DNA from: Amycolatopsis sp. GM8
Lineage (GTDB): Bacteria > Actinomycetota > Actinomycetes > Mycobacteriales > Pseudonocardiaceae
Direction of reading: 5' to 3'
NCBI RefSeq assembly: GCF_021653975.1
Contig: NZ_JAJKFK010000003.1
Location: forward strand, 868,001 to 932,000
Length of the DNA stretch: 64,000 bases
Position numbers and translations under genes: made by a program
Notes under the pieces: model-generated
Seen by the model: only the letters and a program-made list of their open reading frames with translations
What the model was told of the DNA's origin: nothing
Database searches by the model: none
In this document: positions 7,792 to 15,197 of the stretch, one piece after another
Layout: the number at the start of each line of letters is the position of its first letter
Numbering within the stretch: the stretch's first letter is position 1

Positions 7792-8355
7792 TCAGCGACT
7801 CTCGGCCTCCTCGGCATAAACCCGGGCGGCGTATTTTTCGAGTTCCACTTCGCACGTCTTCAAAGCGTCCTCGGCCGCATTTCGACCAGGAGCGCCGAAG
7901 ACGTCGCGCTGCGCGACCTTGCCGAACCAGTTGCGCAGCTTCGTCAGGTCTTCCTCGTTCTCCTCGAGTTCCGCGTAGGTGAAATGCTTCGCGCGGTACT
8001 CCTTTTCGAGCTGACCGTGGAAATCCTGGCACTTGTCGACGATCTCTTCGTACTCGTCGTCGCGCGCGGCCTGGAACGCGGCGAGCACTTCCTGCTCGCC
8101 GGCCAGCACGTCGCAGGACAGCAACGCGGCCGTGCCGGACATGTCGAGGATCTCGTGCCGCAATTTGCGCAGGGCGCGCTCGGTCCGCGGATTCGCCGGC
8201 AAGGCCGCGGCGGAGTTCTGCAGATAGATGGCCCCCAGCCCCTTCAGACGGCGCCACACCGTCGCCCGCAACCGCGTCGGCTCGGACGGCACCCGGTAGA
8301 TCAGCACGAGCCAGCCGGCCGCGCCCTCCTCGCCGGGGTCCGTTTTCTCTGCCAC
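7792..8355 (-). CDS. ChrB N-terminal domain protein
   Basis: The 187-residue soluble protein has the ChrB_N signature near its start (WLVLIYRVPSEPTRLRATVWRRLKGLGAIYLQ, given here as the region about residues 15-46). A middle segment (VLAAFQAARDDEYEEIVDKC) and an acidic, helical C-terminus follow. In chromate-resistance loci ChrB regulates the ChrA pump, but here there is no ChrA and no C-terminal ChrB domain, so the role is open. It is convergent with the EXXE membrane gene pair, which may make a functional set. Confidence 0.82.
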   Translation of the reverse strand: MAEKTDPGEEGAAGWLVLIYRVPSEPTRLRATVWRRLKGLGAIYLQNSAAALPANPRTERALRKLRHEILDMSGTAALLSCDVLAGEQEVLAAFQAARDDEYEEIVDKCQDFHGQLEKEYRAKHFTYAELEENEEDLTKLRNWFGKVAQRDVFGAPGRNAAEDALKTCEVELEKYAARVYAEEAESR

Positions 8356-8466
8356 GCGGCCAGCTTAGCCGTCTCCACCGGCCGGGGTTGGCGCACCGCA
8401 ACGGCAGTCCACAGTAGACAGGGCGACGACACAGGCGCGAGACCGTCCCCACATAACCCTCGCAAT

Positions 8467-8485
8467 TAAGGCCAGCCTAAGCTAA
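8467..8485. promoter_or_regulatory. IdeR/DtxR-type iron box
   Basis: TAAGGCCAGCCTAAGCTAA matches the actinobacterial IdeR/DtxR consensus TTAGGTTAGSCTAACCTAA at 14 fixed positions of 19, plus the degenerate S. It lies 39 bp before the ATG of the first iron-siderophore permease gene. Iron-bound IdeR would repress the 8524-11611 operon here. No other gene is close enough to be the target except the divergent ChrB-N gene at 8355. Confidence 0.75.
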
Positions 8486-8523
8486 CTTCCCGACGAGAAC
8501 GTTCCGGAAGGCGGACAGCACGC

Positions 8524-9573
8524 ATGGCCACAGTCGAGCCGGCAACGCGCGGTCGCGAGGCGGTGTCGCGCCCCGGCCGCGTTCTCCGGCCGGGCGTGGC
8601 GTTGCTGATCGTGCTGGTTCTGGTGGCCGTCGCCGGTCTCGGTATCGCCGTGGGGACGAAAAGCCTGTCGTTCGGCGACGTGTGGCGCGCGCTGTTCGTC
8701 CCGGGCACCGGCACGACCGGGATCATCGTGTGGCAGCTGCGGATACCGCGCACCGTGCTCGGCATCCTGGTCGGTGCGAACCTCGGCGTGGCCGGTGTCC
8801 TGATGCAGACGCTGACCCGTAACCGGCTGGCCGAGCCCGGCCTGCTCGGTGTCAACTCGGGCGCGGCGTTCGCGGTGGTGCTGGCCATCTGGCTGGCCGG
8901 CGCGACCGCCGTCGCGGACTACGTGTGGTTCGCGTTCGCCGGCGCTGCGGCGGCCGCCGCGGGTGTGTACCTGCTGGGCGGACGCGGTCGCGGCACCGAA
9001 CACAGCCGGGTCCGGCTGGTACTCGCCGGAGCGGCACTGTCCGCGACACTCGGTGCGGGCACCGGCATCGTGACGATGTTCGACTCGACGGCGTTCGACT
9101 CGTACCGGTTCTGGGTCGTCGGCGCGCTGACCGGACGCGGGCTCGACACCGTCGCGGCGATCGCCCCGTTCACCATCGCCGGGCTCGTCCTCGCGCTCGC
9201 ACTCGGACCGTCGCTGAACATGCTGGCGCTGGGCGACGAGCTCGGCACCGCATTGGGACTGCGCGTGTTCTGGGTCCGCGTGCTCGGATTCGCCGCCGTG
9301 GTGGTGCTGACGGGATCGGCCACCGCGGCCGCCGGGCCGGTCGCGTTCGTCGGCCTGGTGGTCCCGCATGTCCTGCGGATGCTGCTCGGCCCGGACGTGC
9401 GGTGGCTGCTGCTGTGCTCGCTGGGTGCCGGACCGATCCTCGTGCTGATCAGCGACATCGTGGGCCGCGTCGTGGCCCGTCCCGGCGAGCTCGAGCTGGG
9501 CATCGTGACCGCGTTCATCGGCGCGCCATTCCTGCTCGCACTCGTCCTGCGACGTGGTGGAGCCGGCCGGTGA
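8524..9573 (+). CDS. Iron-siderophore ABC transporter permease (FecCD family), first subunit
   Basis: The 349-residue protein has about nine to ten hydrophobic helices and FecCD/BtuC family markers: LRIPRTVLGILVGANLGVAGVLMQ near residue 75, NRLAEPGLLGVNSGAAFAVV, and the cytoplasmic coupling region LGLRVFWVRV with AAAGPVAFVGLVVPH. It would form half of the pore that imports ferric siderophore. The first gene of a three-gene operon behind an IdeR-type box, it overlaps the next permease by GTGA. No ATPase gene is adjacent. Confidence 0.93.
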   Translation: MATVEPATRGREAVSRPGRVLRPGVALLIVLVLVAVAGLGIAVGTKSLSFGDVWRALFVPGTGTTGIIVWQLRIPRTVLGILVGANLGVAGVLMQTLTRNRLAEPGLLGVNSGAAFAVVLAIWLAGATAVADYVWFAFAGAAAAAAGVYLLGGRGRGTEHSRVRLVLAGAALSATLGAGTGIVTMFDSTAFDSYRFWVVGALTGRGLDTVAAIAPFTIAGLVLALALGPSLNMLALGDELGTALGLRVFWVRVLGFAAVVVLTGSATAAAGPVAFVGLVVPHVLRMLLGPDVRWLLLCSLGAGPILVLISDIVGRVVARPGELELGIVTAFIGAPFLLALVLRRGGAGR

Positions 9574-10574
9574 CGATGACGCTCGAGTCCGGCCGGTTGC
9601 CGGTGCGGTCCATTGTGTACTCGGTGGTCACCCTCGCCGCCGCGCTCGTGATCGGTTTCGCCGCGCTGCTCACCGGCAGCTATCACCTGAGCCCGGGCGC
9701 CGTACTCGACGTGCTGGCCGGCGGCGGCAGTGGTACGGACCAGTTCATCGTCGTCGGCCAGCGCCTGCCGCGGATCACGGCGGCGCTGGTCGTCGGCGGT
9801 GCCCTCGGCATCGCCGGTGCGCTGTTCCAGAGCGTGTCCCGCAACCCGCTCGGCAGCCCGGACATCATCGGCTTCACCACCGGCTCCGCCTCCGGTGCGC
9901 TCGTCAGCATCCTCGTCGCCGGCACGGGTGGACTACGGACCGGGATCGGCGCGATCCTCGGTGGTATCGCCACGGCCGCGCTCGTGTACGTGCTCGCCAT
10001 CGTGCGCGGAGCCCGCGGGCAGCGACTGATCATGGCGGGCATCGCGGTGGGCGCCATGCTCGCCTCGCTCAACGACTATCTGCTCACGCGGGCCGACCAG
10101 AACCAGGCCGAAGTGGCGAAACTGTGGTTGTTCGGCAGCCTCAACGGCATTACCTGGCCGGCCGCGCTGCCGCTGATCTGCGCGCTGCCGGTACTGCTGG
10201 CCGGCACGCTGCCACTGGTCCGCCCACTGCGGTTGCTGGAACTCGGCGACGACAAGGCCGCCACGGTCGGCGTCCGCGTGGGCCGGACCCGGTTTTTCGC
10301 TTTGCTGCTCGGGGTTCTGCTGACCGCCGGCGCGATCGCCACGGCGGGCCCGATCGGTTTCCTCGCGCTCGCCGCACCGCAGCTCACCCGCCGCCTGACC
10401 CGGTCCGCGGGGATCACCGTGCTCCCGTCGGCCCTCACCGGGGCCGCGCTGCTGTGCGCCGCCGACCTCGCCGCGCAACAAGTCCTCGCCCCGTTCGAGC
10501 TTCCCGTCGGCCTGGTGACCGGCGCGCTGGGCGGGATTTACCTGATGTGGCTCCTCACAACACGACAAAGGTGA
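9570..10574 (+). CDS. Iron-siderophore ABC transporter permease (FecCD family), second subunit
   Basis: The 334-residue polytopic protein pairs with the preceding permease. Family motifs are RLPRITAALVVGGALGIAGALFQ, SRNPLGSPDIIGFTTGSASGALV and the late GVRVGRTRFF with ATAGPIGFLALAAPQ. The GTG at 9570 overlaps the previous stop (GTGA); ATG at 9576 is the alternative start and neither has a clear ribosome site, so coupling is assumed. It is followed 5 bp later by the substrate-binding lipoprotein gene. Confidence 0.93.
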   Translation: MTMTLESGRLPVRSIVYSVVTLAAALVIGFAALLTGSYHLSPGAVLDVLAGGGSGTDQFIVVGQRLPRITAALVVGGALGIAGALFQSVSRNPLGSPDIIGFTTGSASGALVSILVAGTGGLRTGIGAILGGIATAALVYVLAIVRGARGQRLIMAGIAVGAMLASLNDYLLTRADQNQAEVAKLWLFGSLNGITWPAALPLICALPVLLAGTLPLVRPLRLLELGDDKAATVGVRVGRTRFFALLLGVLLTAGAIATAGPIGFLALAAPQLTRRLTRSAGITVLPSALTGAALLCAADLAAQQVLAPFELPVGLVTGALGGIYLMWLLTTRQR

Positions 10575-10579
10575 TTCGG

Positions 10580-11611
10580 ATGAGATACCGACGAACGTTC
10601 TCCCGCCGCGCGCTGCCCGCGGTCGTGCTCGGCAGCCTGCTGCTGGTCGCCGGGTGCGGGTCCGCGACTCCATCCGGCGACGTGCCCGCCGCGCCACCAG
10701 GTACTCACACGGCACCCAGAACGGTCCCCGCGGGCATGGGCAGCCCGGCGGCGGACGGCGTCTTTCCCCGTACCGTCGCACATTTCGAGGGCACGACCGA
10801 GATCAAGGCCCAGCCACAACGCGTCGTCGTGATCTCCACCGGACAGGCGGACGCGCTGCTCACACTCGGGGTCGTACCGGCCGGTTCGACCCGGGGCGAC
10901 GGCGCCGACCTGATCCCGCACTACCTCTTGGAGGCATTCCCCGCACAGGCTGGCGCGCTGTCGAAGGTCGCCGACGTCGGCAGCCGCTTCACGCCCAGCA
11001 TCGAGGCCATCGCCGCGATCGCGCCCGACCTGATCCTGATGAACGTCGCGGGCAAGGACAGCAAGGCGCTCTACGACAACCTCAGCAAGCTGGCGCCCAC
11101 CGTGGCCACCCAGGGCACCGGCCTGTACTGGAAGCAGGACTTCCTGCTCACCGCCGCCGCACTCGGGAAAACCCAGCAGGCACAAGGGATCCTCGACCGG
11201 TTCCACCACGACGCCACAGCGCTGGGCACGTCGTTGCCGAAGGCGCCGAGTGTGTCGTTCCTGCGCAAGAACGGCGACCGGGTACGGGTCTTCGGGGTCC
11301 CGTCGTTCACCGGCAGTATCGCCGAAGACGCCGGCCTGGCCCGCCCGGCGAGCCAGCAGTTCTCCGCCACGTCACAGGACATCAGCCCGGAAGAACTAGA
11401 CCGCGCCGACGCCGACTGGATCTTCTACGGCGTCCAGGGCGGCGCCGCCAAAGCGAACACCCTGAGCACGATTCCTTTGTGGAGTGCGTTGAGCGCGGTA
11501 CAGAACAAGCACGCGGTGGCAGTGGACGACGACGTTTTCTACCTCAACACCGGCCCCGCCGCCGCACGCGCCGTCCTCACCACACTGTCGAAAACCCTCC
11601 AGGGCCCCTGA
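10580..11611 (+). CDS. Iron-siderophore substrate-binding lipoprotein
   Basis: The 343-residue protein has a lipoprotein signal peptide ending in the lipobox LVAGC near residue 28. The mature part is a class III binding protein: VVVISTGQADALLTLGVVPAG, then IEAIAAIAPDLILMN and KLAPTVAT, ending with KHAVAVDDDVFYLNTGPAAARAVL. It would capture ferric siderophore outside the membrane for the two permeases. AAAGGTG precedes the ATG. Its transport ATPase must be encoded elsewhere. Confidence 0.92.
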   Translation: MRYRRTFSRRALPAVVLGSLLLVAGCGSATPSGDVPAAPPGTHTAPRTVPAGMGSPAADGVFPRTVAHFEGTTEIKAQPQRVVVISTGQADALLTLGVVPAGSTRGDGADLIPHYLLEAFPAQAGALSKVADVGSRFTPSIEAIAAIAPDLILMNVAGKDSKALYDNLSKLAPTVATQGTGLYWKQDFLLTAAALGKTQQAQGILDRFHHDATALGTSLPKAPSVSFLRKNGDRVRVFGVPSFTGSIAEDAGLARPASQQFSATSQDISPEELDRADADWIFYGVQGGAAKANTLSTIPLWSALSAVQNKHAVAVDDDVFYLNTGPAAARAVLTTLSKTLQGP

Positions 11612-11617
11612 TCGATG

Positions 11618-11634
11618 GGGGCGGCGGTCGCCCC
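11618..11634. terminator. Short GC hairpin after the iron-transport operon
   Basis: GGGGCG (11618-11623) and CGCCCC (11629-11634) form a 6-bp stem with a 5-nt loop, starting 7 bases after the lipoprotein stop. There is no T-tract, so termination here would need help or is weak. Confidence 0.4.
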
Positions 11635-11876
11635 AGCCGTCCGGAACCCCTGCTGCCCCGCCGTCATCCGGCGCGCCGCATCTGGGCGATGGACCCCCAC
11701 CTGTCTGATCCCCAGCCTGCGTACGCCGGTCGCGCTCGACGTTCCCCGCCAGACCCGCTGTGCTCAGCGATCTGCACGACAAGTACGAACGGGAGGCGTC
11801 CCACCACCCATCGAACGCCGTAGAGTATGTTGACCTGCGGCTTCAATGGTCGTAATGCCATGATGTGCGGCTGCCG
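11635..11876. other. Intergenic stretch without a supported gene
   Basis: This stretch lies between the iron-transport hairpin and the tRNA gene. A short reading frame exists on the minus strand (11664-11861), but it has no ribosome site, no recognisable motif and uneven composition, so I do not call it. The tRNA promoter presumably lies in its last 60 bases. Confidence 0.4.
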
Positions 11877-11950
11877 GGGGCGGTAGCTCAGTTGGTTAGA
11901 GCAGGGGACTCATAATCCCTTGGCCGCGGGTTCGAGCCCCGCCCGCCCCA
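11877..11950 (+). tRNA. tRNA with CAT anticodon (elongator Met or Ile2), element attachment target
   Basis: The cloverleaf is complete. The acceptor arms GGGGCGG/CCGCCCC are perfect. The D arm is GCTC/GAGC, the anticodon arm GGGGA with loop CTCATAA (anticodon CAT), and the T arm GCGGG-TTCGAGC-CCCGC; the discriminator is A and CCA is not encoded. The anticodon arm with CTTGG after it resembles the lysidine-modified tRNA-Ile2, but elongator tRNA-Met is equally compatible. The 3' part from 11908 on is the left copy of a 44-bp repeat, so the element's DNA restores the tRNA 3' end after integration. Confidence 0.93.
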
Positions 11951-11951
11951 C
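11908..11951 (+). repeat. attL core: 44-bp direct repeat at the tRNA 3' half
   Basis: This segment is identical base for base to 26223-26266. It begins inside the anticodon stem (ACTCATAATCCC) and runs through the T arm to one base past the discriminator. The bases on each side differ between the two copies (G versus C before, G versus A after), which fixes the limits of the repeat. Confidence 0.95.
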
Positions 11952-12001
11952 GTGGTTTGACCTGGTTCTTTGTTGGATTTCATGATCACCTTGACTGCGG
12001 G

Positions 12002-12024
12002 TGTCCATGACTCTGTCCATTGAC
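12002..12024 (+). repeat. Candidate integrase arm-type sites, left end
   Basis: TGTCCATGA at 12002-12010 is followed 12 bp later by TGTCCATTGA at 12014-12023. The same 12-bp-spaced TGTCCAT pair in the same orientation occurs at 26110-26130, near the other end. Paired arm sites on both sides of the core are how tyrosine integrases of this group assemble the attP complex. The left pair also lies 30-50 bp before the integrase ATG and may serve autoregulation. Confidence 0.6.
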
Positions 12025-12055
12025 AGGCTCCAGGCTGGCAGCCCACGCTCGGATC

Positions 12056-13342
12056 ATGAGCCAGCCGACGACCAGCGGAGACAACCGCAAGCGGGGCAGC
12101 GTGCGCCAGCGCGGGAACTCGCTACAGGTGCGCGTGTACTCCGGCATCGACCCGGTAACCGGCAAGCCGAGCTACCTGACCGAAACCGTCAAGGGCGCGG
12201 ACAAGGCAGCGAAGAAGCGCGCTGAGAGGGTCATGACGAAGCTGCAAGCCCAAGTCGACCAGCAGCGCTCCCCCAGCACGTCAGTGACGCTCGGCTACGC
12301 GATCGACGAATGGCTACGAACAGCCGACATCGAGCCGACGACTCGCCACGGCTACGAGGGGTACATCAAGCGCACCATCCGGCCAGCGCTCGGTGACGTC
12401 CCGATCAACAAGCTCAGCGCTCGCACGCTGGAAACCCTCTACGGCGCACTTCGCCGCTGCCGAGTCCGCTGTGTCGGGAAGCCGTTCATCGAACACAAGA
12501 CCGAGGACGAACACGACTGCGAGAAGGCGAAATGCAAGCCGCACAAGTGCACACCGATGGCCGCTTCGTCGGTCCGGCAGATTCATTCGATCATCAGCGG
12601 CGCGCTCAACGCGGCTGAGCGCTGGGACTGGATCACGTCGAACCCCGCGAAAGTCGCGCAGCGCCCGCGGCAGACGCCGCCGCAGCCCGATCCCCCGTCA
12701 CCAGCCCAGGCAGCTCGACTCGTCGAGAAGGCGTTCGAACTGGACGATGCTTGGGGCACGCTCGTATGGCTTGTGATGACGACCGGCATGCGCCGAGGCG
12801 AGGTCTGCGCCTTGCGATGGTCCCGCGTCGACCTCGACGAAGGAATTATGGAGGTCCGAAGCAGCTATACGACCCTCCGCAAAATCGGACGAGAGAAAGA
12901 CACCAAGACGCACCAGATGCGACGGATCGCGCTCGACACGGAGACGATCGTTCTGCTACGCGAGCACAAGAAGCGTTGCCAAGACCTCTATGAAACCCTC
13001 GACGTCCCGTGGAACGAGGAGTCTTACGTCTTCGTCGGCACCCGTGGTGAGCTAACGAAACCGTACCCTCCGGACGCTGTATCGAACCGCTACAAGAAAA
13101 TGGCGACCCGGCTCGGCATCAAGACCCACATTCACGCCTTGCGCCATTACTCGGCAACCGAACTTCTAACGGCCGGGGTAGACCTCCGAACCGTCGCCGG
13201 ACGCCTTGGCCACGGCGGAGGAGGCGCAACTACACTCCGGGTCTACGCCGCATGGGTCGCAGCCGCCGACCGCAAGGCAGCCGAAATCTTGGGTTCTCGC
13301 ATGCCGAAGCGCGCTAAGTTAGATGACGACGAAATGCAGTAA
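12056..13342 (+). CDS. Tyrosine-family site-specific integrase
   Basis: The 428-residue protein has an N-terminal arm-binding region (GSVRQRGNSLQVRVYSG), a core-binding domain (about 75-200) and a C-terminal catalytic domain. The catalytic domain contains TTGMRRGEVCALRW (first Arg), HALRHYSATELL (HxxR) and GRLGHGGGGATTLRVYAAW (His and nucleophilic Tyr). A Cys/His-rich insertion around residues 135-166 (CRVRC, HDCEKAKC, HKC) may bind zinc. It should catalyse recombination between attP and the tRNA attB and, with the excisionase, the reverse. The ATG at 12056 is preferred over the upstream TTG at 12020, which lies in the arm repeats. Its end overlaps the convergent ATPase gene by 29 bp. Confidence 0.95.
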   Translation: MSQPTTSGDNRKRGSVRQRGNSLQVRVYSGIDPVTGKPSYLTETVKGADKAAKKRAERVMTKLQAQVDQQRSPSTSVTLGYAIDEWLRTADIEPTTRHGYEGYIKRTIRPALGDVPINKLSARTLETLYGALRRCRVRCVGKPFIEHKTEDEHDCEKAKCKPHKCTPMAASSVRQIHSIISGALNAAERWDWITSNPAKVAQRPRQTPPQPDPPSPAQAARLVEKAFELDDAWGTLVWLVMTTGMRRGEVCALRWSRVDLDEGIMEVRSSYTTLRKIGREKDTKTHQMRRIALDTETIVLLREHKKRCQDLYETLDVPWNEESYVFVGTRGELTKPYPPDAVSNRYKKMATRLGIKTHIHALRHYSATELLTAGVDLRTVAGRLGHGGGGATTLRVYAAWVAAADRKAAEILGSRMPKRAKLDDDEMQ

Positions 13343-14570
13343 GCCGCAGATACGGACGCATCTGAGGGTCACTAAATCGATAAATGTAGGAATTCCTAGC
13401 ACCAGACCTTGCGAGGACTGAGCCGTGCTTCTTGTCTATCAACTGCGCGAGCGAGGTGTGAAGGAAAGCATAGTCGCTTCTCCTTTCGAACCGGTCCTCG
13501 TATGCGGAGATAACATCGGCACTTCGCCACTCCCGCTTGTCCGAGATTGAAAGAATCTCTAGAATTCGCCTTCTCGGTTGCACCTGACCACCAACCTCGA
13601 AAGCCTTTCGCGTACGTTCGCGATAAGATCGATCGACATCTTTCACGGCCCGCTGCAGAGCAGTTTCCACCATTTCGACAGTTACAGAATCAACCCCTTC
13701 TCGTCTTGCCGCCCTCGAAACTTGGAGACCGAGCAAGTGGCCGAAATACGGAAAGCCGTCACTGTAGAAAACAAGCTGGCGGATAATGGGGTCCGATATA
13801 GAAATTTCGAGCTTCATAAAGCCACGCTTCAAGATTTCTACAATCTCGTCGTCCGGCATGCGAGGCACACCGACCTCCGTGGTGCGCCTGCGAAAAGAGC
13901 CCGAGCCACCCAGTAGCGAACTGGCATCCTCCGCAATTCCGATGACTACAGCTTTGATGTCGCCGGTTTCATTCGATTTGTCAGCTAGAAACTCCATGGT
14001 TTGCGCAATTAAAGATCGATCCACTTGATTTGAAATGTTCTGAAAGTTATCAAAAATGAGGAGCTTGTTTCCCGTAGCTTTCATCGCTTCAAGTAGCGCG
14101 TCTAGCGGTGGCTTGCTAACGATCTCAAACTCGCGACCACGATCGTATTTACCTTGCAGCTTTCCTTTCAGCGTCAGCAGAAATGGAGCCTTACCACTCG
14201 CCTCAACCTCGGCGGAGGCAGAGGCAGTTGAGGTCTTCTTCACTTCCCTTACGTCGATCAGCTTACGAAGTCCGTCTTCGATAAGGTCCGCGTAGCTTTT
14301 GGATGAAAGACACTCAATGGTGACAGCTTCAAGCGACTCATCCTCTGCTGCATACTTTATGAGTGATGACTTGCCAACCCCCGTATCACCAAAAATCAAT
14401 ACTTGACCACCCCTATCGCGCAAGGCGTCACAAAGATTGTCCTGCAAGCCAGGGTTACCGTGCAAATCAGCCTCATTACGGCGCGCAAACATCTCACGAG
14501 AAACGATAGTCTTCGGTGTGAAGATGTCTTCCGGCTGCCGGACGGCCACGTGATCCCCTAGTTTCCGCAT
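13314..14570 (-). CDS. Orc1/STAND-like AAA ATPase with winged-helix tail (cargo)
   Basis: The 418-residue protein has a Walker A site at 61-69 (GDTGVGKSS) and a Walker B-like strand at 170-174 (LLIFDN, Asp without the usual following Glu). A sensor-type strand follows (AVVIGIAEDA), then a helical lid with SDGFPYFGHLLG, and a C-terminal winged helix starting RRRILEILSIS and ending YIYRFSDPQMRPYLRL. The layout matches Orc1-like AAA ATP-binding proteins common in accessory regions. A Ser/Ala/Glu-rich low-complexity stretch sits near 113-126. The DNA is clearly AT-richer than its neighbours, indicating separate acquisition. It could act in defence, in element maintenance or as an initiator-like factor; the sequence does not decide. 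Confidence 0.8.
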   Translation of the reverse strand: MRKLGDHVAVRQPEDIFTPKTIVSREMFARRNEADLHGNPGLQDNLCDALRDRGGQVLIFGDTGVGKSSLIKYAAEDESLEAVTIECLSSKSYADLIEDGLRKLIDVREVKKTSTASASAEVEASGKAPFLLTLKGKLQGKYDRGREFEIVSKPPLDALLEAMKATGNKLLIFDNFQNISNQVDRSLIAQTMEFLADKSNETGDIKAVVIGIAEDASSLLGGSGSFRRRTTEVGVPRMPDDEIVEILKRGFMKLEISISDPIIRQLVFYSDGFPYFGHLLGLQVSRAARREGVDSVTVEMVETALQRAVKDVDRSYRERTRKAFEVGGQVQPRRRILEILSISDKREWRSADVISAYEDRFERRSDYAFLHTSLAQLIDKKHGSVLARSGARNSYIYRFSDPQMRPYLRLTAFRRHLT

Positions 14571-14624
14571 GCGTTTATTTCTGCTGCCGAATTCTACGCA
14601 TGGGTTCACGCTCGCCGGACGTCG

Positions 14625-15197
14625 GTGCCGACCGGCTACGCTGCCGACGTGGCTGACGAGCATGGGTCGTGGCGGACGTTCGGGGAGCGGCTGGTCTACG
14701 ACAACAGGTGGGTCAAGGTCGGGCTGACGGACGTGGAGGCACCAAACGGGCAGCGCTGGGAGTATCACGTCGTTCACCTGGCTCGGATCGCGATTGCGTT
14801 GATCGTGAACGAGCGGGATGAGGCGTTGATGTTGTGGCGCTACCGGTTCGCCACGGAGCAGTGGGGGTATGAGCTGCTCGGCGGGATGGTCGATGACAAC
14901 GAGGACGCCGCCGCCACGGCCGCGCGCGAGGCGGCCGAAGAGAGCGGCTGGGAGCCGGTCGGCGCGGCTGAGCATCTGGTGAGCTTCGAGCCGCTGCCGG
15001 GGCAGGTCACGGCGCCGATGGACATCTACCTGTGGCGCGAGGCGAGGCACATCGGCGAGCCGACCGACACTGAAGAGGTGGGGCGGGTCGAGTGGGTGCC
15101 GCTCTCCCGCGTCACCGAGCTGGCGCAGCGCCAGGAGTTACTCGGCTCGGGCACGCTGGTCGCATTGCTGTACTACATGGCATCACGGAAGGGCTGA
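14625..15197 (+). CDS. NUDIX hydrolase, Pif-like
   Basis: The product of about 180-190 residues carries a complete NUDIX box: GGMVDDNEDAAATAAR followed by EAAEESGW (Gx5Ex7REUxEExGU). Around it the usual fold is visible, with WEYHVVHLARIAIALIVN before and VTAPMDIYLWREA after the box. The start is uncertain: GTG at 14625 or GTG at 14649, neither with a good ribosome site. NUDIX enzymes split nucleoside diphosphate-X compounds. In pSAM2 the NUDIX protein Pif gives immunity against redundant transfer, and an equivalent role fits this element. It overlaps the convergent XRE/TPR regulator by 15 bp. Confidence 0.88.
   Translation: MPTGYAADVADEHGSWRTFGERLVYDNRWVKVGLTDVEAPNGQRWEYHVVHLARIAIALIVNERDEALMLWRYRFATEQWGYELLGGMVDDNEDAAATAAREAAEESGWEPVGAAEHLVSFEPLPGQVTAPMDIYLWREARHIGEPTDTEEVGRVEWVPLSRVTELAQRQELLGSGTLVALLYYMASRKG

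Noticed and set aside
11664..11861. Short minus-strand reading frame between the iron operon and the tRNA gene
   Set aside because: No ribosome site, no motif, uneven composition; it overlaps the expected tRNA promoter.
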